Positions 36,634-44,840 of a stretch of 64,000 nucleotides of DNA are shown here, in pieces. The stretch comes from Deltaproteobacteria bacterium (GTDB lineage: Bacteria > Myxococcota_A > Polyangia > Nannocystales > Nannocystaceae): NCBI GenBank assembly GCA_016709225.1, contig JADJEE010000012.1, positions 248,001-312,000 on the forward strand. The letters are read 5' to 3'. The first letter of the stretch is position 1. Each line of letters opens with the position of its first letter. The translations under genes were made by a program, and so were the position numbers. The notes below the pieces were generated by a model that was given only the letters and a program-made list of their open reading frames with translations, made no database searches and was not told where the DNA came from.

Positions 36634-38358
36634 TCACTTCTTGCGCGGGCGCGGCAGCCCGTAGGCATCGAGCCGCTTGATGAGGGTGCGACGGGCGATG
36701 CCCAGCAGCTTCGCCGCCTCGGTCTGGTTGCCGTGACAGCGCTCGAGCGCATCGATGATCCGCTGCCGCTCGGCCGCGACGTACTGTTCCTTGACCTCGC
36801 GCAGCGGCGGCACCGCGGCGGCTGGCGGCAGCGAGCCCTCGCGGCTGGGCTGGGCGAAGCTGGCACTCAGCTTCTCGACCGGCAGGTGTGCCGGCTCGAT
36901 CTCGTCGCCATCACACAGCAACAGTGCCCGGCGCATCACGTTGCGGAGCTCGCGAACGTTGCCCGGCCATGGGTAGCTCGACAACAGCGCGAGCGCGGCG
37001 TCCGAGAGCATGGGTGCCTCGGCGCGCCCGGCCGCCTGCGCGGCCTCCTGCACGAAGCGCTCGGCCAGCGCAGAGATCTCGCGGGGCCGTCGGCGCAGCG
37101 GCGGCACCGCGAGCGTGATGCCATCGAGCCGGAAGTACAGCTCCTCGCGCAGACGTCCGGCCGCGACCTCGGCCTCGAGGTCGCGACAGCTGGTCGCGAC
37201 CACGCGCACGTCGAGCGTACCGCCGGCGCCATCGAGCAGGGCGAGCAGGCGCGCCTGGGTCGCGAGCGACAAGAGGCACACCTCGTCGAGCAGCACCGTG
37301 CCGCCCTCGGCGGCCGCGAGCGCACCGGGGACGTCGTCGGCGCCGAACAACACCGCGTCGGCGCGCTCGGCCGGGAGCGCTGCGCAATCGATGCGACGCA
37401 ACGGCGCGTCACCGCGGCCGCTGCGGCGATGGATCTCCTCCGCCAGCACCTCCTTGCCGGTGCCGGTCTCGCCGACCACCAGCACGTGGATCCGCGAGGG
37501 CGCGATGCGCTCGGCGAGCCGGAACAGCTCGCGCATGGACGGATCCTCCACCACAGGACCCCGCTCCGACTCGGCGGTCGATTCCTCGTCGGCGCCGTCG
37601 ACCCGCGCTGCGACGGCGGTGACGAGCTCGTCGGCGGTGCTGCCATCGATGGGATAGGCCGCTGCGCCCACGCGCACGCGCACGCGGTCGTCGGCGAGCC
37701 CGAGCGTGAGCCGCGAGGCCACCGCGCTGGCCTGGGCCTCGTCGGCGCCGACCAGCAGCACCTGCCACTCGCCCGGCACGTAGCGCGCGACGACGTCGAG
37801 GTCGGGGAGCAGCGCCACCAGTCGTCGCTCCACCACCGCACCGGCGGTCGGTGGATCGCAGCGCACGTGCAGCAGCGCGAAGCTGGTCGCAGTGCGGATC
37901 GCACGGCGGCACTCCTCGTCGATGCGGGCCTCGAAGTAGTCGTAGCTCCATAGCCGCCGCGAAGCGGTCTCGACCGCCCGCTCGAGCACCAACAACGTCG
38001 TCGAGCCCACCCGCACCGGCTCGCCCGGCGCCAGCGTCACGACCTCGCGGGGCGAGAGCTGGCGCTCACCGATGTGCGTGCCGTTGCTGCTGCCGAGATC
38101 CTCGAGCGAGATGGTCTCGCCGAGGTGCAGCACCAGGTGATTGCGCGACAGCTCGGGGTCGTCGATCGCGATGAGGTTCTCGTTGGAGCGACCGATCGTG
38201 ACCTTGCCGCTGGCAGCGAGGGGGTAGCTGCTGTGGAAGCCCTCGCCCAGCACCTGCAGCGTGCGGCGGCCACCGCCGCCGCGCGACTCCCGGCGCACGG
38301 TCGCGTCGGGCAGCTCGGCATCGTGGCCCGGAGCGGGGTGCTTGGTCGGAGCGCTCAC
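36634..38358 (-). CDS. FHA / GGDEF-like / AAA+ transcriptional regulator without a GAFTGA motif
   Basis: A 574-residue protein from GTG 38358. FHA domain (residues 51-125) with TIGRSNENLIAIDDPELSRNH and LGSSNGTHIG, so it should read phosphothreonine. Residues 140-250 look like a degenerate GGDEF fold (EWQVLLVG, VRVGAAAYPIDGSTADELV). An AAA+ domain of the sigma54-activator type follows: Walker A GETGTGKE (296-303), Walker B GGTVLLDE (352-359), and PWPGNVRELRNV. The L1 loop that normally reads GAFTGA is replaced by FGADDVPGALAAA. A Fis-type HTH ends the protein (NQTEAAKLLGIARRTLIKRL). Downstream of two kinases, it is their likely target. Confidence 0.85.
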   Translation of the reverse strand: MSAPTKHPAPGHDAELPDATVRRESRGGGGRRTLQVLGEGFHSSYPLAASGKVTIGRSNENLIAIDDPELSRNHLVLHLGETISLEDLGSSNGTHIGERQLSPREVVTLAPGEPVRVGSTTLLVLERAVETASRRLWSYDYFEARIDEECRRAIRTATSFALLHVRCDPPTAGAVVERRLVALLPDLDVVARYVPGEWQVLLVGADEAQASAVASRLTLGLADDRVRVRVGAAAYPIDGSTADELVTAVAARVDGADEESTAESERGPVVEDPSMRELFRLAERIAPSRIHVLVVGETGTGKEVLAEEIHRRSGRGDAPLRRIDCAALPAERADAVLFGADDVPGALAAAEGGTVLLDEVCLLSLATQARLLALLDGAGGTLDVRVVATSCRDLEAEVAAGRLREELYFRLDGITLAVPPLRRRPREISALAERFVQEAAQAAGRAEAPMLSDAALALLSSYPWPGNVRELRNVMRRALLLCDGDEIEPAHLPVEKLSASFAQPSREGSLPPAAAVPPLREVKEQYVAAERQRIIDALERCHGNQTEAAKLLGIARRTLIKRLDAYGLPRPRKK

Positions 38359-38444
38359 CGTCGCCGCAGGATACCGCGTCGGCGGGGCTTCTCCCGCACC
38401 GACGGCGAGCGAGCCGCGCGTGCGCGCGACGACCGGCGCGCGCG

Positions 38445-40328
38445 TCAGCGTCGCGGTGGGGTCGGCGGCGTACGGGGCGGCTGCGGCTTGGTACGCGGTG
38501 CGGTCGCCCGCCGCGAACGCAGCCGCGACATCAGCTGCTGCCACAGCTTCGCCAGCGAGCTCTCGCGCTTGCCGGCGCTGCTGCTGGTCGGCGACAGCAC
38601 CAAGGTCCCGGGCCGCGTCGGCATGTACGTGCCGAAGCCGCCGTACAAGGCCCGCAGGTCGTTGACGAAGGCGCTGATGCCCGTCGTCGTGACATCCGAG
38701 GCTTGGCAGTAGCTGTCGGCCTTGTTGCGGATCATGGCCTTGGCGATCACCTTGATGATGATCTTGTCGATCAGCTCGCCATTGCCGTCGAGGTAGTGCT
38801 TGTAGCTGAAGAAGCGGTCCGCGGGCGCCAGCACCGGCTGGTTGTGCTCGTCGACCTTGGGCGCGCGCAGGCTCTGGATCACCGAGTACTCGTGCTCGAT
38901 GTAGGCCTCGACGGTGTTCTGGTTGGCGGCCTCGCCGTCGGTCGGCCCGTCATACTCGATGAACTTGTAGAACGCGTCGTACAGCGTCTTCGGGTTGCCG
39001 TGCGTGCCGGTGATCAAATAGTAGAACAGCGCACCCAGCGAGTAGATGTCGGCGGGGCGATCGACGCTCTTGATGATCTTCGCGCGGACGTTGTTCTCGG
39101 TGCCGTCTTCGAACGCGCGTGCGAGGTACAGCCGGCGCTTGGCCAGATCGGCGCTCGCCACCGGGTAGCGCTTGCCGCGGTTGAACAGCTCGAAGGTGTC
39201 GTTCTGCGCGATCGCGATGTAGAAGTCCTCGAAGTAGGTGACCTCCTTCGAGCCCTGCTGCACGTTCACGAGGATCTCGAACGCGTTGGTCTCCTGCTCG
39301 GGGGCCTGGAAGAACAACGTGCCGGGCACGCCGTGCAGGCGCGTCACCGAGAGGTCTTGCGCGTCGTCGCGGATCTTTCCGACGTTGAAGTCGGCCAGGC
39401 GCACGTCGAGCGTGGAGCCCTGCAGCTGCGGGTTGGGTAGCCGCAGCAGGATGTTGCCGGGCTTGATGTCGCGGTGGCAGACGTTGCACGCCAGGTGGGC
39501 GTACTCGACCGCCGAAGCGATCGGCATCAGGTACTCGAGCACGCGGAAGAGGCGGTCGCGGGGGCTATAGGCCAGCAGCTCCTCGCGCTCACCGCCGCGC
39601 GAGCCCTTGAGCCGCTCCTCGAGCGACATGTCGCAGAGCTCGAGCACCATGAAGTCGTTCTCGACCTTGTCGCGGATCGACGGCGGTACGAACTCCTGGT
39701 TGTCGGACTCGCCCGAGGCGAACAGCGTCACGATGTTGGAGTGGCCCTGTACCCGCTCGAGCACTTCCTTCTCCATCTGGAAGCGCAGGCCGTCCTCGGG
39801 GGTGACGCCCTTTTGCAGGATCTTGATGGCGACGCGGCGGCGGAACGAGGTCTTCGACTCGAGCCACAGCTCCTCGCCCAAGAACGCCTTGCCCGAGCGA
39901 CCCGAGCCCAGCTCGATGGGATTGCCGTTCTCGTCGCGGATGAACGAGTAGGCCCGCGATCGCACGATGTGCATCGGCGCGCGCGGTTGCACGGCTGCCG
40001 GTGGTGGTGCGCCCATCGGCGCGGGCGGGGCCATCCCCGGCGACGCGCCGATGCCCTGTCCGCCCATGGTCGGCCCGCCGATGGCCGGCGGCATCGCGCC
40101 CGCCATCGCAGGCGCGCCGACGGGATGCATGCCGCCATGGCCCTGCTGCGGCCCCGGTGCATGGCCGATGGCGGCGGTCTGCGGGACGATCGCGGTGTCC
40201 CCCGAGTACGCCGCGTCGACCGTCGGCACCGGTCCGGTCGAGCTGACCGGCGGCAGGGTCTGCGGCATCGCGCCGGAGGCTGCCCGAGTCGCGGGCGGTG
40301 GGGGAACCGAACGGGGCGGTCTGTTCAC
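38445..40328 (-). CDS. Ser/Thr protein kinase with DFN motif
   Basis: A 627-residue kinase. A 115-residue Pro/Gly/Met-rich N-terminal tail precedes the kinase domain: GSGRSGKAF loop (141-149), VAIK Lys169, HRDIKPGN (His285-Arg-Asp287), then ADFNVGK in place of DFG (313-315), and APEQ further on. Several insertions, including one of about 60 residues after APEQ (NAFEILVNVQQGSKEVTYFE), set it apart from typical PknB. There is no membrane helix, so it is cytosolic. The ATG overlaps the stop of the upstream kinase (ATGA). The basic C-terminal tail is RRATAPRTKPQPPRTPP-type. Confidence 0.85.
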   Translation of the reverse strand: MNRPPRSVPPPPATRAASGAMPQTLPPVSSTGPVPTVDAAYSGDTAIVPQTAAIGHAPGPQQGHGGMHPVGAPAMAGAMPPAIGGPTMGGQGIGASPGMAPPAPMGAPPPAAVQPRAPMHIVRSRAYSFIRDENGNPIELGSGRSGKAFLGEELWLESKTSFRRRVAIKILQKGVTPEDGLRFQMEKEVLERVQGHSNIVTLFASGESDNQEFVPPSIRDKVENDFMVLELCDMSLEERLKGSRGGEREELLAYSPRDRLFRVLEYLMPIASAVEYAHLACNVCHRDIKPGNILLRLPNPQLQGSTLDVRLADFNVGKIRDDAQDLSVTRLHGVPGTLFFQAPEQETNAFEILVNVQQGSKEVTYFEDFYIAIAQNDTFELFNRGKRYPVASADLAKRRLYLARAFEDGTENNVRAKIIKSVDRPADIYSLGALFYYLITGTHGNPKTLYDAFYKFIEYDGPTDGEAANQNTVEAYIEHEYSVIQSLRAPKVDEHNQPVLAPADRFFSYKHYLDGNGELIDKIIIKVIAKAMIRNKADSYCQASDVTTTGISAFVNDLRALYGGFGTYMPTRPGTLVLSPTSSSAGKRESSLAKLWQQLMSRLRSRRATAPRTKPQPPRTPPTPPRR

Positions 40329-41881
40329 GCGCGGACTCCGTGACCTCGAACCAACAACAATGTCTCACGCCCGGGCCCGAGATCCAGCACCACGGCCCAG
40401 TCGGCGCATGCCAGCGGCACCGCCAGCGGCGCGCCCGGCAGGGCGAAGGTCCGCAGCACGCCGTCGCTCGTGCCCAGGTGCACGGTCACGCGATCGAGGA
40501 CCTCGCGTGACGGCGCGATGAAGGTGATGTCTTCGTCGCGATCGAGCTCGGCGCCCGACGACGGGCGACCGCTGCCGCGGATGACGAAGCAGTTGAGCCC
40601 CTTGACGTGCAGGTGTCCGCCCAGCTCGCGCGAGGTGACGCGGAAGCGGGCGAGGCTGCCGACCAGGCCCTCGTCGGCGCCGATGGTGCGCTCGCTGCCG
40701 ATCTCGACCAGGCGGATGCGACGTCCGCCGACCACGATCTCGGGGATCGCGAGGTTGTCGACCACGAGCACGCGCGACGCCATCGGCATCGCCGACGACG
40801 ACTGCGAGGCCGCCTGCGTCGGGTGCAGCGAGCCCGAGGTGGCCGGCACCGCGGGCGCCTGTGCGGCGGCCGGCGCGGACGTGGCCATCGGCTGCGCCGG
40901 TCGTGTGCTCGATCCCGGCAACCAGCGGGCCTGCTTGCTCGTCACGTTGCGCCACGACTCGTGCACGCTCTCGCGCAGCTGCTCGACGAACTGCTCGATG
41001 CTCTGGATGCGGTCTTCGGGGTTCTCGCGGCACGCGTGCGCGATGACCCGCTGCACGTCCTCGTCGACGCCCTGCTCGGCGATCGTGCGCCGCACATAGC
41101 TGTCGCCCAGGCGCCGCAGCTCGAACAGCTGCAGGATGTCGTCGCCGGGGTAGACCATCTTGCAGGTCAGCATGTACGCGACCGTCAGGCCCAGCGCGAA
41201 GACGTCGGCCGAGGTCCCGACCCGCTCGCTGCGCAGCTGCTCGGGCGCCGCCCAGCCCAGCGAGTAGAGCCCGACCTTGTCGGCGCTGTTGAGGGTGTCA
41301 TCGGCACGGTTGGGGATCGCGTCCTCGACCGCCTTGGCGATGCTGAAGTCGGCCAGCTTGACCACCAGCGAGGGCCCGGCGCGCGAGAACAGGATGTTCG
41401 AGGGCTTGATGTCGCGGTGGATGATGCCGGCCGCGTGGGCCTCGCGCAGCGCACCGGCGATGGGCTCGATGATCTCGAAGGTCTCGTGGCTGGTCAGGGG
41501 GCCGTGCTTGCGCACGAACTCCTTGAGCGTGCCGCCGTCGGCGTACTCGACCACGAAGAACGGCGTGGCGAGTTCGTCCTCGAGATAGCCGAAATCGAAG
41601 ATGCGGATCGTGTTGGGGTGGCGCAGGGCCGACAGCGCGAAGGCCTCCTGCACGAAGTGCTCGTGCACCGTGCGGTACCCCGGTCGGGACGGGTCCAGAC
41701 CGCAGAACACCTTCACGCACACCGGACGGCGCAGGCGCTCGTCCTCGCCCCGGTAGACCACGCTCATGCCGCCGCGGGCGACGCGTTCCGTGATGGCGTA
41801 GCGATCCATGACCCGCTGCCCGACCAGCTCGGTCGAAACCAACGGACGCTCCTCATGTGCATCGCCCACGTCGTCGATCAC
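40325..41881 (-). CDS. Ser/Thr protein kinase with DFS motif and C-terminal FHA-like domain
   Basis: A 518-residue kinase from GTG 41881. Kinase features: ARGGMSVVYRG (35-45), Lys57 in VCVKVF, HRDIKPSN (155-162), ADFSIAKA in place of DFG (178-180) and WAAPEQL. After a Pro/Ala/Ser linker (residues 320-365) a beta-rich C-terminal region (RIRLVEIGSERTIGADEG, then a GGHLHVKGLNCFVIRGSGR stretch) has the strand pattern of an FHA-like or PilZ-like sandwich but not a clean FHA signature. No TM. It starts the operon of this kinase, the DFN kinase and the FHA-AAA+ regulator. Possible starts further downstream are MDRYAITER or an internal GTG. Confidence 0.82.
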   Translation of the reverse strand: MIDDVGDAHEERPLVSTELVGQRVMDRYAITERVARGGMSVVYRGEDERLRRPVCVKVFCGLDPSRPGYRTVHEHFVQEAFALSALRHPNTIRIFDFGYLEDELATPFFVVEYADGGTLKEFVRKHGPLTSHETFEIIEPIAGALREAHAAGIIHRDIKPSNILFSRAGPSLVVKLADFSIAKAVEDAIPNRADDTLNSADKVGLYSLGWAAPEQLRSERVGTSADVFALGLTVAYMLTCKMVYPGDDILQLFELRRLGDSYVRRTIAEQGVDEDVQRVIAHACRENPEDRIQSIEQFVEQLRESVHESWRNVTSKQARWLPGSSTRPAQPMATSAPAAAQAPAVPATSGSLHPTQAASQSSSAMPMASRVLVVDNLAIPEIVVGGRRIRLVEIGSERTIGADEGLVGSLARFRVTSRELGGHLHVKGLNCFVIRGSGRPSSGAELDRDEDITFIAPSREVLDRVTVHLGTSDGVLRTFALPGAPLAVPLACADWAVVLDLGPGRETLLLVRGHGVRA

Positions 41882-42209
41882 GATGGCGAATCCCCAACCG
41901 CACGTCAACGCGCGCTCCCGAACTGCGTAGTACGTGCGAAGGTGGGGTTTCGGGCCCGAATTCGTCGGATCGCGCAAGTCGCTGCACGCCCTTGCTCGCG
42001 CGTCGTCGTCACGGGCGAGGCGGCCGCGAAGGCATGTTCGGGTCCCCCGAGCCGACGCGCCCGATCGAACCGCGCCCGGGGTTTTCCCGCGCCTCGATGA
42101 CCGACGAAGCGCGGGAATTTCGGCGAATCCCGGCGGGATCGCCCCGGATGAACCCACCCCAGGCGGTGTCGGACCGTGCGGTCCTTCCCCCCGACCGCCG
42201 AGGCCCCCC
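41882..42209. other. 328-bp divergent region between DFS kinase and beta-propeller lipoprotein
   Basis: No gene seen. It holds the perfect 12-bp palindrome ttcgggcccgaa at 41949-41960, about 70 bp upstream of the kinase start, and an imperfect gggaattt/aatccc repeat near 42113-42131. No clear -35/-10 pair found for either gene. Confidence 0.4.
41949..41960. promoter_or_regulatory. Perfect 12-bp palindrome, candidate operator
   Basis: ttcgggcccgaa is fully self-complementary and lies in the control region of the two-kinase operon. Its position suits an operator. Confidence 0.4.
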
Positions 42210-43520
42210 ATGCGCACGCGTCTGCACCCCCTGGCCCTGTGTCTCGCCGCCGCTGCCTGTGGTGGCGGCGAATCGGACGGCCGCTCGAGCGAAGGCAACA
42301 GCGCCTCGGGCATCACCGGCATCAGCATCACCGGCGGCACCGACAGCGCCGGGGATGCCTCCGCAGAGGGCGGCACCTCGGGCGCGAGCGCAGCAAGCAC
42401 GGTGACGGCAGCCGACGGCAGCGACGAGGGCGGCATCAAGTTCGACATGGGCATCCAGCCCGACATCAACCTCGGCTGCGGTGGCGGCGGTGGTGGCGGT
42501 GGCGGCACCGCGGACTTCTCGTACATCTGGATCGCGAACTCGGCGGAGAGCACGGTCAGCAAGATCAACACCGAGTCGCTCGTGGAAGAGGGTCGCTACA
42601 TCACGCGCCCCGACCAGAACGGCAACCCGTCGCGCACATCGGTCAACTTGAACGGCGACGCGGTGATCGCCAACCGTAGCGGCGGCGTGACGATGATCTT
42701 CGCGGTCGCCGACGACTGCCCCAACCCCAACAACACCTCGACCGGCCCGGCCGACGTCAAGCCGTGGCCCGACGGCTGCGTCGGCTGGCACACGCCGATG
42801 GCGTACGCCAGCCAGCGGCCGGTGGCGTGGACCGCCGGCACGTTCAGCAATCAGACCTGCCGCTACGAGGACGCCAAGGTGTGGACCTCGGGCGCCAACG
42901 ACCCGCTCATCGACGTCGTGCTGCTCGACGGTGAGACCGGCGTCATCGAGCAGACCGTACCGCTGCCGGGCAACGTCATCGCGAACTTCTACGGCATCTA
43001 CGGCGGTGCGGTCGACTCGGGCAGCAACTTCTGGGGCAGTCAGCTGAGCCAGGGGCAGATCGTGCGCGTCGACTTCAACACCTACGTCCCGCAGACGTGG
43101 GCGATGCCGGTCGCGGGCTACGGCATGGCGGTCGATCGCAACGACCGCGTGTGGACCTGCAGCTCGCAGGTGGGGCGCTTCGACTATCCCTCGCAGACGT
43201 GGCAGACCGCCGCCGCCGGCGGTAGCGGTGGTTGCATGCCCGACGGCCAGGATCTGATCTGGCTGGCCAACGACCCGATGGTCGGGGTCGACATCAACAC
43301 CCTCGCGGTCGTCCAGTCGCTCGACGTGCCGAACTACGTGCACGGCGTGAGCATCGACTTCAACGGCTACGTGTGGGGTCCGGCGATCAGCAACAACGAA
43401 GCCTATCGCGTCGACCCGGCGACCGGCATCGTCGACACGGTCACCGGCCTCAACTACCCCTACACGTACAGCGACATGACCGGCTTCGGACTGTCGCAGG
43501 TCGGCGGCCCGAGCGGTTGA
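42210..43520 (+). CDS. Lipoprotein with streptogramin lyase/NHL-like beta-propeller
   Basis: A 436-residue lipoprotein. Signal MRTRLHPLALCLAAAAC (Cys17), then a Gly/Ser/Thr linker ending in a poly-Gly run (residues 91-99). The rest has repeating strands of the type FSYIWIANSAESTVSKINTE, then GDAVIANRSGGV, IVRVDFNTYVPQTWAMPVAG and GMAVDRNDRVWTCSS, which fit Vgb/NHL-like propeller blades. Several blades hold paired cysteines (DDCPN, DGCVG, NQTCRYEDA). Probable surface binding protein, not a lyase; no catalytic His can be assigned. The stop overlaps the next ATG (TGATG). Confidence 0.75.
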   Translation: MRTRLHPLALCLAAAACGGGESDGRSSEGNSASGITGISITGGTDSAGDASAEGGTSGASAASTVTAADGSDEGGIKFDMGIQPDINLGCGGGGGGGGGTADFSYIWIANSAESTVSKINTESLVEEGRYITRPDQNGNPSRTSVNLNGDAVIANRSGGVTMIFAVADDCPNPNNTSTGPADVKPWPDGCVGWHTPMAYASQRPVAWTAGTFSNQTCRYEDAKVWTSGANDPLIDVVLLDGETGVIEQTVPLPGNVIANFYGIYGGAVDSGSNFWGSQLSQGQIVRVDFNTYVPQTWAMPVAGYGMAVDRNDRVWTCSSQVGRFDYPSQTWQTAAAGGSGGCMPDGQDLIWLANDPMVGVDINTLAVVQSLDVPNYVHGVSIDFNGYVWGPAISNNEAYRVDPATGIVDTVTGLNYPYTYSDMTGFGLSQVGGPSG

Positions 43521-44152
43521 TGCGGGGCGCCGCGACCACCTTGGCCATGCGACGTCGGACGCTGCTGCTCGGGGGTGCGGGGCTGATGGTGGGTACCACC
43601 GCGGCGAGCTTGGGGTTCTCGTGGTGGCTCGAGCGCTGGGCGGGGTCGCGGATCGAGGACGACATCCAGGCGGTGGAGCGGGTGCCGTGGGCGATCGTCC
43701 CCGGTGCCACGGTGCGCGACGACGGCACGCCGTCGGTCGTGCTCGCCGATCGACTCGACGTCGCCGCCGCGCTGGTGCGAGCCGGCCGCGTCGAGCGCGT
43801 GCTGGTGTCGGGCAACGACGGCACCCGTCCCCACGGCGAGGTGGCGGTGATGCGCGAGCACCTGCTCGCGGCGGGAGTTCCCCGCGCCCAGCTCGCGGAG
43901 GATCCCGTCGGGTTGCGCACCCTGGACACCCTGCGAAACGCCCGCGATCGGCTGGGAATCGCCGTCGCCGCGATCTGCACGCAACGCTTCCACCTGCCCC
44001 GCGCCCTGTGGCTCGCGGACGCGGTCGGCATCGACGCGACCGGCGTCGCCGCCGATCGCCACGCCTACGCCCATGCGACCAAGGACGCCATCCGCGAGCA
44101 CTTCGCCCGCACGCGCGCATGGCTCGACGTCGCGGTCCTGCGTCGCGCCTGA
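43520..44152 (+). CDS. SanA/YdcF-like (DUF218) protein
   Basis: A 210-residue protein. A twin-Arg-like start (MRRRTLLLGGAGLMVG, residues 10-25) gives a membrane anchor or signal. The DUF218 core reads WAIVPGATVRDDGTPSVVLA, then DRLDVAAALVRAGRVERVLVSG, GEVAVMREHLLAAGVPRAQL and FHLPRALWLADAVG, matching SanA/YdcF alpha/beta proteins implicated in envelope barrier function and vancomycin resistance in E. coli. The N-terminal ATG overlaps the stop of the upstream lipoprotein by 1 nt. Length fits SanA (about 240). Confidence 0.85.
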   Translation: MRGAATTLAMRRRTLLLGGAGLMVGTTAASLGFSWWLERWAGSRIEDDIQAVERVPWAIVPGATVRDDGTPSVVLADRLDVAAALVRAGRVERVLVSGNDGTRPHGEVAVMREHLLAAGVPRAQLAEDPVGLRTLDTLRNARDRLGIAVAAICTQRFHLPRALWLADAVGIDATGVAADRHAYAHATKDAIREHFARTRAWLDVAVLRRA

Positions 44153-44212
44153 CGTCGCGCGCGCGTGCGCCCATCTGGCGCGGCCCGGGGCCTTCGCGCT
44201 ACGTTCGGCCTC

Positions 44213-44803
44213 GTGCGCGACGCGAAACTGGCCGCCCTGGTGACGGCCCTCGGCCTCGTCTACGCGATCGTGCGCTACAACGTGTTCCGCGGCGATAGCT
44301 GGGAGCAGCTGCCGGTCTTCATCGTCAACAAGGCGGTCTCGGTCTCGGCGCTGGTGTTGCTGGGGGCTTCGCGGGTGATCGCCGACAAGGCGCGTCGCAA
44401 GCGATTGGGCTTGCTGGGGTTTCTGTTCACCGCGCTGCACCTGGTGCTGTCGCTGATGATCTTGAACCCCGAGTACATGTCGAAGATGTACCTGTCGACC
44501 GGACGCATGACGTGGAGCGGCGAGCTGTCCATGCTGACCGGCAGCGTCGCCACCGTGCTGGTGATGTGGCTGGCGTACACCACCACCATCCACCCGCTCG
44601 ATCGCCAGGTCGACAGCACCAGCCTGGTGCCGGGCATGGCGCGCATCGTGCTGGTGCTCGCGGCGGCGCACGTGCTGTACATGGGCTACGCGGGGTGGTT
44701 CGCGCCCTCGACGTGGCCGGGCGGACTGCCGCCCATCACGGTGCTGTCGTTCGCGCTCGCGTGCGGGTTCTTCGTCCTGCCCAAGCGGCGGCCGCGGGCC
44801 TGA
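44213..44803 (+). CDS. Integral membrane protein, ferric-reductase-like fold possible
   Basis: A 196-residue protein from GTG 44213 with five or six membrane helices. Two histidines sit in helices (FTALHLVLSLMIL and LAAAHVLYMGY), which together with the arrangement is reminiscent of the ferric reductase-like transmembrane domain (MsrQ/FRE), but the usual His pairs are not complete. A TACGTT hexamer (44200-44205) is 7 nt before the start. It converges on the AAA ATPase gene. Function not assigned. Confidence 0.55.
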   Translation: MRDAKLAALVTALGLVYAIVRYNVFRGDSWEQLPVFIVNKAVSVSALVLLGASRVIADKARRKRLGLLGFLFTALHLVLSLMILNPEYMSKMYLSTGRMTWSGELSMLTGSVATVLVMWLAYTTTIHPLDRQVDSTSLVPGMARIVLVLAAAHVLYMGYAGWFAPSTWPGGLPPITVLSFALACGFFVLPKRRPRA

Positions 44804-44840
44804 CGCTGCCGCGGGTTCGATCGCCGCGTGTCCTCGTGGC

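Noticed and set aside
40325..42571. Extension of the DFS kinase upstream to 42571
   Set aside because: The added sequence is low complexity (a Pro run antisense to the poly-Gly tract of the lipoprotein gene) and lies opposite that gene.
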